A stretch of DNA of 64,000 bases from DATAES01 sp963721305 (GTDB lineage Bacteria; Actinomycetota; Acidimicrobiia; Acidimicrobiales; JACDCH01), in assembly GCA_963721305.1 (NCBI GenBank), contig CAVRIR010000005.1:434001-498000 (forward strand), in the 5' to 3' direction. The notes beneath the pieces are model-generated. The model was not told the DNA's origin. It worked only from the letters and a program-made list of their open reading frames with translations, and made no database searches. This document shows, in pieces, positions 1 through 8,302 of the stretch. Each line of letters starts with the position of its first letter. The stretch's first letter is position 1. Position numbers and translations under genes: made by a program.

Positions 1-2693
1 CCCTGCTCCTCGGCCAATCGGCGCGCGGTTCCTGCAGCGTCGATGACTTCTTGGGACTCGCCGCGAGCCCAGTGGATCGTCGCTTTGAACAGATAGGCGT
101 ACGCCTCGTCGAAGGGCTGCTCGAGCTCGGTTGCCAGCGTCACGGCCTGCTCCAGGTGGGCGAGCGCGCTGTCGGCTCGTCCCAACACCATTAGGGCCCA
201 CCCCGCGAACATGTGTGCGGCGACGCCATGGTCGGTCCCGAACTGATGGGCGATGCTGCGGTGGCGTTCCGGCTCGTAGATCGCGAGCGCCCGCTCCGCA
301 TGCTCGAGGCTTTCGATGGTGCGGCACTCGTACTGTCGGGGATGGGCGAGCTGGACTCGTCCGAGGAGCTCCAACACGTCGTCGCTCGTTGCGTCTGCGA
401 TGACGAGGACTCGCTCGGCGAGCTCGGCGCCGACCGCGATCTCGCCCCGATTCGTGTAGTAGATCGACAAACCCGCTAGTGAGTACCCGGCTCGGGCGTC
501 GTCTCCGAGCCGTTCGCACAGCACGCGAGCCCGCGCATACGCATCCTCGATCGCGGGGTCGGAGTAGCTTCGAGCGCCGATGATCGCTGCGCCGAGCGCC
601 ATTTGCATGTCGATCTCCAGCTCGTCCCGGATGGGGTCGTCATCGGCCGCGCCGAGCAACCCGATCCCGCGCTGCAGGTGCGACATCGCCTCGCGGTAAC
701 CCGAGCGAGTCACGGCCGCGTCGGCGGCGAGCCGGTAATGACGGGCCGCCGGGAATACCTGTCCGGCCGCTTCGAAATGACGGGCGATCACCTCGGCGTT
801 CACGCTCATGCCTTCTTCTCGGCGTCGCTGTAACACGTCGGCGAGCCGTTGATGCGTCGACCGTCGAGCGCGCCGCAGGAGTGAGTCGTACGCGGCTTCT
901 TGGATCAGGGCGTGTTTGAAGACGTAGCTGGTGTCCGGGCCCGCTTGTTGTATGAAGACCAGGTCGCTCTCGACCAGCCGCTCGAGCCCCTCGACGAGCT
1001 CGTCGGCGTCGGCGTCGACCAACTCGGACAACAGGTCGATCGAGAACTCCCGGCCGATGACGGACGCGAGCTGCGCGATTCGCTTCGTCGGCCCCAGCCG
1101 GTCGAGCCTGGCGAGCAGCGAACCTTGCAACGTCGACGGGATCTCCAGCCTTTCGAGCGGCGCGTTGAGCACCCAGCGGTCTCCGGCAGGCGTGAGCATC
1201 CCGGACTCGAGGACCATCCGGCTGACTTCCTCTGCGAACAACGGAATGCCCGCGGCCTCGTCGACGATTCGGTCGAGAACTGGACCGGGAAGGTCGCGTG
1301 ACCCACTGAGCGACGCCACGATCGCACGCACGTCCCCGTCGGCAAGCGGCTGCAATGCGATCGGGTCGACCAGATCGGTTGTCGCCCATTCGATGTCGAC
1401 GTCGGGCCTGGCTGTTCCGATCACGAGCAGGGGCACGTCACGGCAGCACGTGGCGAGATCGCCGAGCAGCTCGAGTGAGGAGGGATCCGACCAATGGAGG
1501 TCCTCCATCACGACCACCGTGGGCTGCCTGGCCGCAAGGGTCGTGACCCACGACGTCAGAAGGTCGATGGTTCGCCGGCGGCGACGTTCGGGGCTCATGG
1601 TCAGCGGCGTGATGCCTTCGGGTACGGGTATTGCCAGCAGGTTGGCCAGGAGCGCCACCGCGTCGGGGTCCGGGAGTGCGGCTCGCTGCACGGCGCGGCG
1701 CAAGGTCCCAAGGCGTTCGGCCGGTGAGTCCTGGCTCCGTAGTTGGAGGCCTTGCTCCACCAGGTCGATCACGGGACGGAAAGCGGTCCCGGTCGTGAAC
1801 GACGAGCAGCCGCATTCGATCCAGGAATGGGTGGTGCCGAGCGACTCGCGAAGTTGGTAGACGAGGCGAGATTTTCCGACACCCGCGTCGCCGGTGACCA
1901 GCACGCACCGTCCCGCTCCTCGTGTTGCCTGCTGCCATCTCGCCAGCAGCTGGTCCAGTTCGGTGGGGCGGCCCACGAACGGCGTGAGGACGTCCTTGGC
2001 TGCGTCGAGTTTGCTACGAACGCCGCTGGGTTGTACCGCCCTGTATGCGTGAACCGCGACGGCGATGCCCTTGAGCGTCTGCGGTCCGAGGTTCTCGAGC
2101 ACGAAGAGGCCGGGAACGAGCGCAGCCGTCGTAGCACTTACAACGACGGAATTTGGTGCGGCGACGGACTCCAGTCGGGCAGCGATATTGACCGTCTCGC
2201 CGAGGGCCATGACCTCGCGCCGCTGGGAGCCGCCCATCTCGCCGATTACGACCGGTCCCGTGTGGACACCGATCCGCACCGACAGACGGTCCCCGCTGGT
2301 CGTCGTCTCCTTGCTGACCGCGACGATCTCGAGCGCCGCCCGTACGGCGCGTTCAGGGTCGTCGTCGTGCGCGAGCGGCCAGCCGAACCGGAACAGGATG
2401 CCATCGCCGCTGTAGCTCTCCACGGCGCCGCCGAAGCGGTGCGCGACGTCGACAGCGCGCTCGTGGTACGCCTGGATCAGCTCGCCGAAGTCCTCCGCAT
2501 CCACGCGCGTAGACAGCTCGGTCGAGCCAACGAGATCGCAGCAGGCGACCGTGATCGCTCGTCGCTCCACGCCGACTGACACGAGCGGTCGACGCCGGGC
2601 ATCACTACCTGTCGCCGCCGACGTTCCACAGGCGGGACAGAACCGAGCGTTGGCCGGAAGTCGCTCTGCACAGCTGAGGCATCGCTCCGACAT
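1..2693 (-). CDS. Zinc-ribbon / class III cyclase / AAA ATPase regulator (3' end beyond window)
   Basis: The frame is open from an ATG at 2693 to the window edge, so about 897 residues are present and the C-terminus is missing. A zinc ribbon sits at residues 5-22 (C5xxC8, C19xxC22). A class III nucleotidyl cyclase domain follows at about 45-210, with a metal-binding Asp in CCDLVGST (D53) and a second in YSGDGILF. An AAA/NTPase domain has Walker A GDAGVGKS near residue 270 and a Walker B-like VVVMEDLHWSD near 390. The family usually ends in TPR-like repeats, which would lie off the edge. Known members are multidomain signalling ATPases in actinobacteria and proteobacteria; their ligands are mostly unknown. 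No DNA-binding domain is visible. The gene is divergent from the ferritin-like gene at 2804. Family assignment is confident; cyclase activity is inferred. Confidence 0.9.
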   Translation of the reverse strand, partial: MSERCLSCAERLPANARFCPACGTSAATGSDARRRPLVSVGVERRAITVACCDLVGSTELSTRVDAEDFGELIQAYHERAVDVAHRFGGAVESYSGDGILFRFGWPLAHDDDPERAVRAALEIVAVSKETTTSGDRLSVRIGVHTGPVVIGEMGGSQRREVMALGETVNIAARLESVAAPNSVVVSATTAALVPGLFVLENLGPQTLKGIAVAVHAYRAVQPSGVRSKLDAAKDVLTPFVGRPTELDQLLARWQQATRGAGRCVLVTGDAGVGKSRLVYQLRESLGTTHSWIECGCSSFTTGTAFRPVIDLVEQGLQLRSQDSPAERLGTLRRAVQRAALPDPDAVALLANLLAIPVPEGITPLTMSPERRRRRTIDLLTSWVTTLAARQPTVVVMEDLHWSDPSSLELLGDLATCCRDVPLLVIGTARPDVDIEWATTDLVDPIALQPLADGDVRAIVASLSGSRDLPGPVLDRIVDEAAGIPLFAEEVSRMVLESGMLTPAGDRWVLNAPLERLEIPSTLQGSLLARLDRLGPTKRIAQLASVIGREFSIDLLSELVDADADELVEGLERLVESDLVFIQQAGPDTSYVFKHALIQEAAYDSLLRRARRSTHQRLADVLQRRREEGMSVNAEVIARHFEAAGQVFPAARHYRLAADAAVTRSGYREAMSHLQRGIGLLGAADDDPIRDELEIDMQMALGAAIIGARSYSDPAIEDAYARARVLCERLGDDARAGYSLAGLSIYYTNRGEIAVGAELAERVLVIADATSDDVLELLGRVQLAHPRQYECRTIESLEHAERALAIYEPERHRSIAHQFGTDHGVAAHMFAGWALMVLGRADSALAHLEQAVTLATELEQPFDEAYAYLFKATIHWARGESQEVIDAAGTARRLAEEQ

Positions 2694-2803
2694 CTGATCG
2701 ACTCCATCCGCCGCTTGCCCGAATCGTAGACACCAGGCGGTGATTCCGCTGCGCCGGTCCAGGCAAGTGTGGAACGCTGTATGCCACCACGCGGGAGGGC
2801 GGA

Positions 2804-3586
2804 ATGACCTTTGATCTCGCGACGTACAAGCGACACGCACAGCGGCTGCTGACCGACGACATCGACTTCGAAGCGTTCCGGGCAGTGCCGCTACCCGAGC
2901 CTGTGCTGCGAACCGTCCGATATGCGCACGACGTCGAATTCCACACGGCGTGCTATCTGCGCAACCTGCTGAACACGCGAGCCCACGCCGATCCGGACAT
3001 AACCGCCTTCTTGGTGATGTGGAGCTACGAGGAGTACTGGCACGGAGAGGCGCTGGCCCACGTCCTCGAGGCACACGACGAGGTGGCGGGCGCACCTCGC
3101 GTGGCGGCGATACGACGGAGCCAGCGCCGGCGCAACGCGATTGCGCCGTTGGCCTGGTGGGCGTTCTCCGCGCCGAACCCCCACTTCGTCGCCGTCCTCA
3201 TGACGTTTGGTGTCATCAACGAGTGGTCCACGCACGCCGGCTACGCCCGTATGTCCGCTCTCTCGAACCATCCGACGTTTGAAGTCCTGCTTCACCGCAT
3301 CATGCGACAGGAAGGCCGCCACGTGGACTTCTACCTCCACCAGGCGCGTGCACGCCTCGCAGCGAGTCGCGCCGCGCAACGAACGACGCGAATGATTGTC
3401 CGAACGATGTGGAGCCCCGTCGGCCACAAGCTGGTACCGGAGGCCGAGTCACGTCATCACGTTCGGACTCTGTTCGGCGATGCCGAAGGGCGACGGGCCG
3501 CGGAGCGCATCGATGCCCGGATCGACACGCTTCCCGGCCTCGACGACATGCATCTCGTTTCCCGGGCGGTCGACCGGTACGGGTGA
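2804..3586 (+). CDS. Ferritin-like diiron-domain protein
   Basis: A 260-residue soluble, mainly helical protein. It carries a carboxylate/His diiron ligand set: E45 in the DVEFHT segment, E77xxH80 in EEYWH, a Glu in INEWSTHAGY, and a final E...H in RQEGRHVDFY. This pattern fits the ferritin-like superfamily close to acyl-ACP desaturases and related diiron oxygenases. I cannot tell whether it is an oxygenase, a desaturase or a metal store. There is no signal peptide. The ATG is preceded by a GGAGGG-type ribosome binding site (cgggagggcgga). It is transcribed alone and followed 24 bases after the stop by a strong hairpin, so it is probably monocistronic. Confidence 0.8.
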   Translation: MTFDLATYKRHAQRLLTDDIDFEAFRAVPLPEPVLRTVRYAHDVEFHTACYLRNLLNTRAHADPDITAFLVMWSYEEYWHGEALAHVLEAHDEVAGAPRVAAIRRSQRRRNAIAPLAWWAFSAPNPHFVAVLMTFGVINEWSTHAGYARMSALSNHPTFEVLLHRIMRQEGRHVDFYLHQARARLAASRAAQRTTRMIVRTMWSPVGHKLVPEAESRHHVRTLFGDAEGRRAAERIDARIDTLPGLDDMHLVSRAVDRYG

Positions 3587-3610
3587 CCGCCCGCGACTCC
3601 TCGAGCAGAC

Positions 3611-3643
3611 CGATCGCAACTCGAGAGCGCCATGTTGCGATCG
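3611..3643 (+). terminator. Hairpin terminator after the ferritin-like gene
   Basis: A perfect 10-bp inverted repeat, CGATCGCAAC (3611-3620) and GTTGCGATCG (3634-3643), encloses a 13-base loop and begins 24 bases after the stop at 3586. There is no clear U-tract, as is common in high-GC actinobacteria. Confidence 0.65.
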
Positions 3644-3885
3644 TCCGGCGAGAACCACCTCGCTCCCCACCCGTTGCTTCCACAGTTACTTCCAACCGGG
3701 ACCTCACGGCCGAGCCACCGTTGGGCAGGTGAATGATCCGGGCGTCAGAACTCTCAGAGCCCCTGGCCCGCGTCCGGCGGACACCTGCTACCTCAGACCC
3801 GCTCATTTCCGAAGCGCCCCATATCTTCGGCTTCGTCTGACGATCAGTACTCCGCGCATCGCGTGCTCATGCCTTCACGTTGACC

Positions 3886-3914
3886 TTGCGTCAAACGATG
3901 CAAGTCGCGATAAT
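3886..3914 (+). promoter_or_regulatory. Sigma-70-like promoter for the peptidoglycan-binding gene
   Basis: TTGCGT (3886-3891) and GATAAT (3909-3914) are separated by exactly 17 bases. The -10 matches TATAAT at five of six positions. It lies about 70 bases upstream of the TTG start at 3982. This is an AT-rich exception in a GC-rich region, but no transcript data support it. Confidence 0.45.
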
Positions 3915-3981
3915 CCGGCCAGTTGGAGTCGGGTTCTCGCAGGATTGACGCGCACCTTGCAAAGCAGATCGGAGCGGACCT

Positions 3982-4479
3982 TTGCCTTTTCCCCAGACTA
4001 TTTCCGAAGGCGACAGCGGCCCGGTCGTACGGTGGGCGCAATATCTCCTCGTCCGTATAACACTGAGCTACACGCAGATCGACGGCATCTTCGGCCCGGT
4101 GACCAAGGCGGCGGTCGAGCAGTTCCAGCAGTACAACCTCACGGTCGACGGCATCGTCGGCCCCGCGACCTGGGGCGCGCTCGGTGGTGACCGGCCCGAG
4201 CCGCCGACTCTCCAGCAGGGATCGAATGGCACCGTCGTGCGGTACCTACAAACTTTGCTCAACGAGGGGCGAGGTGGCTTCTCGCCCGACACCAATCCGC
4301 CGCTCGTCGTCGATGGCGACTTCGGTCCCAAGACCGCGGCCGAAGTCACAGGCGCCCAGCAGATGGGCAGCATCACCGCCGACGGCATAGTCGGCTTGCA
4401 GACATGGGCGCTTCCCGTGCACGCGGCCGGTCAAGTGTTCGCTGATCTGTGCGGTGTGACGAGTCCCGGCAGCCACTGA
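3982..4479 (+). CDS. Peptidoglycan-binding-domain protein (two PG_binding_1 repeats)
   Basis: A 165-residue protein from a TTG start. Two PG_binding_1-type repeats are clear: one at about 10-66, with the signature pair DGIFGPVTKAAVEQFQ and DGIVGPATWGAL, and a second at about 75-140, with DGDFGPKTAAEV and DGIVGLQTWAL. These three-helix modules bind the cell wall. No catalytic domain and no evident signal peptide are present, so the export route is unclear or the true start differs. It lies about 100 bases upstream of the phosphatase gene on the same strand. Confidence 0.8.
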   Translation: MPFPQTISEGDSGPVVRWAQYLLVRITLSYTQIDGIFGPVTKAAVEQFQQYNLTVDGIVGPATWGALGGDRPEPPTLQQGSNGTVVRYLQTLLNEGRGGFSPDTNPPLVVDGDFGPKTAAEVTGAQQMGSITADGIVGLQTWALPVHAAGQVFADLCGVTSPGSH

Positions 4480-4583
4480 TCTGCGCAGGTCGAGCATGAG
4501 CGAGTCGGAAGGTCCTCAGCCGACGACGTGCGCAGCGACCGTGTTCGCGGACTGAGCGCCGAAACGATCCGAGGAGGGAACAC

Positions 4584-5483
4584 ATGCTCGATCACCACTC
4601 CGTGTTCAGCCAGGAGCTGGAGCGCCTTCAGCACTTCGCGAAACACCTGAAGAGACATGGCTACAGCCCGTCGGCTGACGGAACGTCAGAGGACGGACTG
4701 CTCGACGGAGGCGATGGCGTTCTTCAGCATGTGGCTGTCGCGCTCGAGGACATCCCAGAGGACATGCATGACGTCGCCAAGATGGTCCTGATGCGCCCGA
4801 CCGAGAGCACAGCGCCGACAGACCCGTCTACGGGTACGTCGCTACGGGCGTGCGTCGAGGACGTGGCCCGCAACCTTGGTGGTGACATCCTGGGACATGC
4901 GGAGCTGCTCACCGAGCAACTGAGCAGGCTCCACATCCTCGCCTGTCTCCACTATCACACGCCCTATACCTACCGAGTCGACCACAAGCTGATTCGGGGT
5001 GCTCGTCCGACGGTCGAAAAGATCAAGAGGCTGTCTCTCGCGTGCCACGCGACTGTCAACCTCTGTGCCGAGATGCTCCATGGTGACTCTGAACTCATCG
5101 AGCAGGCCGGCGTCGAGATGGACACGACGCACGAGTTCTCGTGGATCGACAACACTGCGCCGGAAGACAACCGCATCGTGGACGGCTTCATCGACTTCGT
5201 GAGCAGTTCTCCCGGCACGGTGTACGTCCATTGCGAGGCTGGCGCTGGACGTACCGGTGTTGCGGTCGCCTGCTATCGATTGAGCCAGGGGTGGGACCTG
5301 AAGGACGCGCTGCATGAGGCAAACAACTTCGGGTGCCACATGCCCGATCAGCTCGCGTTCGTCGAGAAGTGGGCGAACGAGCGAGGCAAGAGCGCCCCGC
5401 AAGCACAGGTCGATCCCTCGAAGCTGCAAGAAACAGCGACGCTGAACAAGGACACGATCGGTCTCGACCGAGCACTGGCGTGA
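4584..5483 (+). CDS. Dual-specificity / tyrosine phosphatase-like protein
   Basis: 299 residues with an ATG preceded by GAGGAGGG. The C-terminal half has the Cys-phosphatase P-loop HCEAGAGRTG, with catalytic C217 and R223 in the CX5R motif, followed by a helix typical of dual-specificity phosphatases (about residues 125-275). An Asp in the preceding SWIDNTAPED loop is a plausible general acid. The N-terminal 120 residues are acidic and helical and match nothing I recognise. Substrates could be phosphoproteins or phosphoinositide-like molecules. It is cytosolic; no signal or membrane segment is seen. It converges with the membrane gene ending at 5630. Confidence 0.8.
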   Translation: MLDHHSVFSQELERLQHFAKHLKRHGYSPSADGTSEDGLLDGGDGVLQHVAVALEDIPEDMHDVAKMVLMRPTESTAPTDPSTGTSLRACVEDVARNLGGDILGHAELLTEQLSRLHILACLHYHTPYTYRVDHKLIRGARPTVEKIKRLSLACHATVNLCAEMLHGDSELIEQAGVEMDTTHEFSWIDNTAPEDNRIVDGFIDFVSSSPGTVYVHCEAGAGRTGVAVACYRLSQGWDLKDALHEANNFGCHMPDQLAFVEKWANERGKSAPQAQVDPSKLQETATLNKDTIGLDRALA

Positions 5484-5629
5484 CCCTGCCGTTGGTCGTG
5501 GCAGAGTGCCGCGCACGGTTCGAAACGTGAGGGTGCCGAATACTCGTCCGCCGAATGGTTGTGCGTTCGATTCCCTCCAGGTCCACGGCCCGCGTCTTTC
5601 GTGGCCACAGACGGCCCGATGCCGTGTCG

Positions 5630-6757
5630 TCAGGTGTCGGCTGGAGGCTCGAGGACGGCGATCGGGCGGAGCCCGGAGGGCTCGGGCACGGACGGTTGTG
5701 CCGAGGCTTTGGGCGGCGGGTCACCGGTGGCGCGCAGGGAAGCGATCTTGCTGAGGAGGTTGAACCAGAACGGCGCGCCCATGCTGAGCGCAACGATGGC
5801 GATGAGCCAACCGATGATGGCAATGACCCAGCCACTGGCGCTGTCCAGACCGACGCGCTCGAGCGTGCTGCACTGCGCTCGGGGAGTTGTGCACGCCGGG
5901 TTGGTGGTCTGCCAGAACAGGGGCAGCGACGTCTGGCCAAGCCGAGTGACGGCGTTTCTCGCCTGGGTGGCGCACCGGGCGGCCTGGCCCGAGGGGCAGG
6001 AGGTGAGCGCGTCCGCTTGGTTCACGAGGGCTTGCCGGGCGTCTTGGTTCGTGTACAGCGTTCGGGCCAGCGTGATCGAGTTGAGGTTGCACGCGACGGT
6101 CACGACGAGGGCAAGGCCGACGACAAAAACGGTGACATGACGCTTGTACCAACCCGACACGCGCGTCATGTTGTCGTCGTACCAGCGGGCCACTGAGGTC
6201 CGAAACGCGGTGGTCGACCCTCGCGCGCTCTTGGCGAGAGCTAGCAGTGTCGAGCGGGCTGGCTCCGGCAGACCATTGATCCCCGCGACCAATGTGTCCA
6301 TCGACATTTCACCACTGTCGTCGGGGACGACCAAGTCGACGAGTGCGGTGGCGAACGTCTCGGCCGGCAGATATGAGGGCATGACGCGCTTGCTCAGCGG
6401 ATCGCCGTCGAGTTGTTGTCCGAATGTCGCGACCAGTGGCGAGCGAAGCAGGCGGTCAGCCACACTGTCGTTTCCACTCGAATCCAGATTCGGCTGATTC
6501 GGCGCAGTCACGGTCGGCGAGGCACCGGCGGATGCTTGCGCGGAATCGCCAGAACTGCTTGCCGCGGTGTTCGCCATGACCTGGCGTTGCTGATTTCCGG
6601 CTCCGTCCAGCATGTTGCGCAGGCCGCGCAGCAGGTAGTCGGCCCGCAGACGTAACGCGCGGCTGATCCATTCGGCTATTCCCGAACAGATCGTCGCGAA
6701 CACGAAGAACACCAAGAACAACCCGACGACCACTTCGAGCACGCTGGAATTCAGCAT
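5630..6757 (-). CDS. Membrane protein of unknown function
   Basis: About 375 residues. I use the ATG at 6757 because GGGGAG precedes it closely; an upstream ATG at 6856 in the same frame would add an Arg-rich, non-protein-like stretch. There is an N-terminal membrane anchor (LEVVVGLFLVFFVFATICSG), a long soluble Ser/Ala-rich and then helical middle, and two to three C-terminal membrane segments (FVVGLALVVTVACNLNSI, VIAIIGWLIAIVALSMG). The layout resembles other uncharacterised actinobacterial and proteobacterial membrane proteins, but I do not recognise a named family. The gene is flanked by convergent and divergent neighbours, so no operon helps. Confidence 0.75.
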   Translation of the reverse strand: MLNSSVLEVVVGLFLVFFVFATICSGIAEWISRALRLRADYLLRGLRNMLDGAGNQQRQVMANTAASSSGDSAQASAGASPTVTAPNQPNLDSSGNDSVADRLLRSPLVATFGQQLDGDPLSKRVMPSYLPAETFATALVDLVVPDDSGEMSMDTLVAGINGLPEPARSTLLALAKSARGSTTAFRTSVARWYDDNMTRVSGWYKRHVTVFVVGLALVVTVACNLNSITLARTLYTNQDARQALVNQADALTSCPSGQAARCATQARNAVTRLGQTSLPLFWQTTNPACTTPRAQCSTLERVGLDSASGWVIAIIGWLIAIVALSMGAPFWFNLLSKIASLRATGDPPPKASAQPSVPEPSGLRPIAVLEPPADT

Positions 6758-7111
6758 TGCCGCTCCCCTGGCACTCGGCGCCGACGAGACACAGCCTGAC
6801 ACCTCGAGGCGAAAACACCGCGGACCCCGCGAGCGCCGACGGAGTGAGCTCTTCATCGGTTCTCAACCACAACGGCACCCGCCGTTGGCATGACACCCGG
6901 GCCTGACTTCGAGACGGCGGCAGTCGCTACACAGTGCGCACGACATGTCTCGTCAGCGGATCTCGCAAAGGTGATCGGATGCAAACGCCCGACAGTCCGG
7001 CCTGTTCTTCAACCGAGCCTGCCCTTTGACCGCAGCCTCCTCTTCCGCTCGGTCCGCTGCGGCGCGACGATGCATGCGCGGTAAGAGCCACCATGTGGGC
7101 GGGAGGCAGCC
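6758..7111. other. Intergenic region between the membrane protein and the patatin gene
   Basis: This 354-base divergent spacer has no supportable gene. It contains a perfect hairpin at 6870-6887. The patatin ribosome binding site GGGAGGC lies at its right end. Divergent promoters are expected here, but I cannot pick clear -35/-10 pairs. Confidence 0.5.
6870..6887. repeat. Short perfect inverted repeat
   Basis: CAACGGC (6870-6876), a 4-base loop ACCC, and GCCGTTG (6881-6887) form a perfect 7-bp stem in the divergent spacer. It could be an operator or an RNA hairpin in the leader of the 6757 gene. Confidence 0.35.
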
Positions 7112-8179
7112 ATGTCGGGCACGGAACCAGCCATCGTCACTGAGCCGCGAATTGCGGACTTGGTGCTCGAGGGAGGTGGTGTCAAAGGGATCGGACTGGT
7201 CGGGGCTATCTCGGTGTTCGAAAGCCGGGGCTGGAAGTTCAACCGGGTTGCGGGGACGTCAGCGGGCGCCATTGTCGGCGCGCTGGTCGCGGCTGGTTTC
7301 AGTGCCAGCGAGCTGACCTCGATCATGCACGACGTCGACTACCTGAAGTTCAGGGACGGTGGCGGCATCGTCGATCACCTCGGGGTGTTCGGCCATGCGG
7401 TGTCGCTTCTGATCGAAAAAGGCATCTACGAGGGCAACTATCTCAAGGAGTGGCTGGGGGGGCTGCTGCACGACAAGAAGAGGGTGGACACGTTTGCGCA
7501 GCTGCCATATGTCGACACCGGTCGGGAGCTGGCCGCGGACGAGCGGTACCGGCTCGTGGTCATGACCTCGGACATCTCTCAAGGGTGCCTGCGGAGGTTC
7601 CCGTGGGACTACGGCCATTACGGCCTGGAAGCCGGCCAGCAGCGCGTCGTGGACGCGGTGCGGGCGTCGATGTCGATCCCGTTCTTCTACGAGCCGGTCA
7701 GGCTGGACGCCAAGGACGGTGCGACGTCGTGGCTGGTCGACGGCGGAATGCTCTCCAACTATCCCATCGACGTGTTCGACCGCCACGACGGCAGGGCGCC
7801 ACGCTTCCCCACGTTTGGCATCAAGCTGTCGGCCAAGCCGGACTCGAACCTGGCGGCCGCCAAACCCATCGACGGCGTCCTCGGCATGGCCAAGGCCATG
7901 ATCGGCACGATGACCGGGTTCTATGACCAGATGCATCTCGACGACCCGACCGCCGTCGCCCGGACCATCTTCGTCGACACGACCGGGGTACAGGCCACCA
8001 ACTTCGATCTGGACGTCGCGACCCGCGATCGGCTGTTCACGTCGGGACAGAACGCGGCCATCAAGTTTCTCGACGGCGGCGACGGTCAGCCGCCGTGGAA
8101 CTGGCAGGGCTACCTCGATATGCGAGACAAACAAGAAAAGGACCGTGCTGCGGCACTACCACCGAGCGTGGGTCCGTAG
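7112..8179 (+). CDS. Patatin-like phospholipase
   Basis: 355 residues. The patatin fold signature is complete. The oxyanion-hole glycine loop is LEGGGVKGIG at about 19-28. The nucleophile elbow is GTSAGA with Ser50. The catalytic Asp is D210 in WLVDGGMLSNYP. Ser-Asp dyad hydrolases of this family cleave acyl esters of phospholipids or other lipids. No signal peptide is present, so it is probably cytosolic or peripheral to the membrane. The ATG is preceded by GGGAGGC. It converges with the hydrolase-cyclase gene that ends at 8303. Confidence 0.9.
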   Translation: MSGTEPAIVTEPRIADLVLEGGGVKGIGLVGAISVFESRGWKFNRVAGTSAGAIVGALVAAGFSASELTSIMHDVDYLKFRDGGGIVDHLGVFGHAVSLLIEKGIYEGNYLKEWLGGLLHDKKRVDTFAQLPYVDTGRELAADERYRLVVMTSDISQGCLRRFPWDYGHYGLEAGQQRVVDAVRASMSIPFFYEPVRLDAKDGATSWLVDGGMLSNYPIDVFDRHDGRAPRFPTFGIKLSAKPDSNLAAAKPIDGVLGMAKAMIGTMTGFYDQMHLDDPTAVARTIFVDTTGVQATNFDLDVATRDRLFTSGQNAAIKFLDGGDGQPPWNWQGYLDMRDKQEKDRAAALPPSVGP

Positions 8180-8302
8180 CTCGCAGTCGCTCCGCGTTCA
8201 GCCCCGATCTTCGTGCTGGATCTGGCCGATCACCCGACACGCGCTGTCAACATCGCCCGCATTGATCAACGAAGTCGGTGAGCGCCGACAACCGCGAAGC
8301 GG

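Larger units (their letters stand above)
3587..3981. other. 395-base intergenic region
   Basis: No credible gene is visible. The region holds the hairpin at 3611-3643 and a sigma-70-like promoter at 3886-3914 pointing at the peptidoglycan-binding gene. Nothing else stands out. Confidence 0.6.

Noticed and set aside
5484..5503. Weak hairpin CTGCC/GGCAG after the phosphatase gene
   Set aside because: Only 5 bp; not strong enough to call a terminator.
5520..5595. tRNA-like T-arm motif (gttcgattccc) followed by a CCA-like end
   Set aside because: The T stem has mismatches and no matching acceptor, D-arm or anticodon arm lies upstream. Not a tRNA; at most a chance match.
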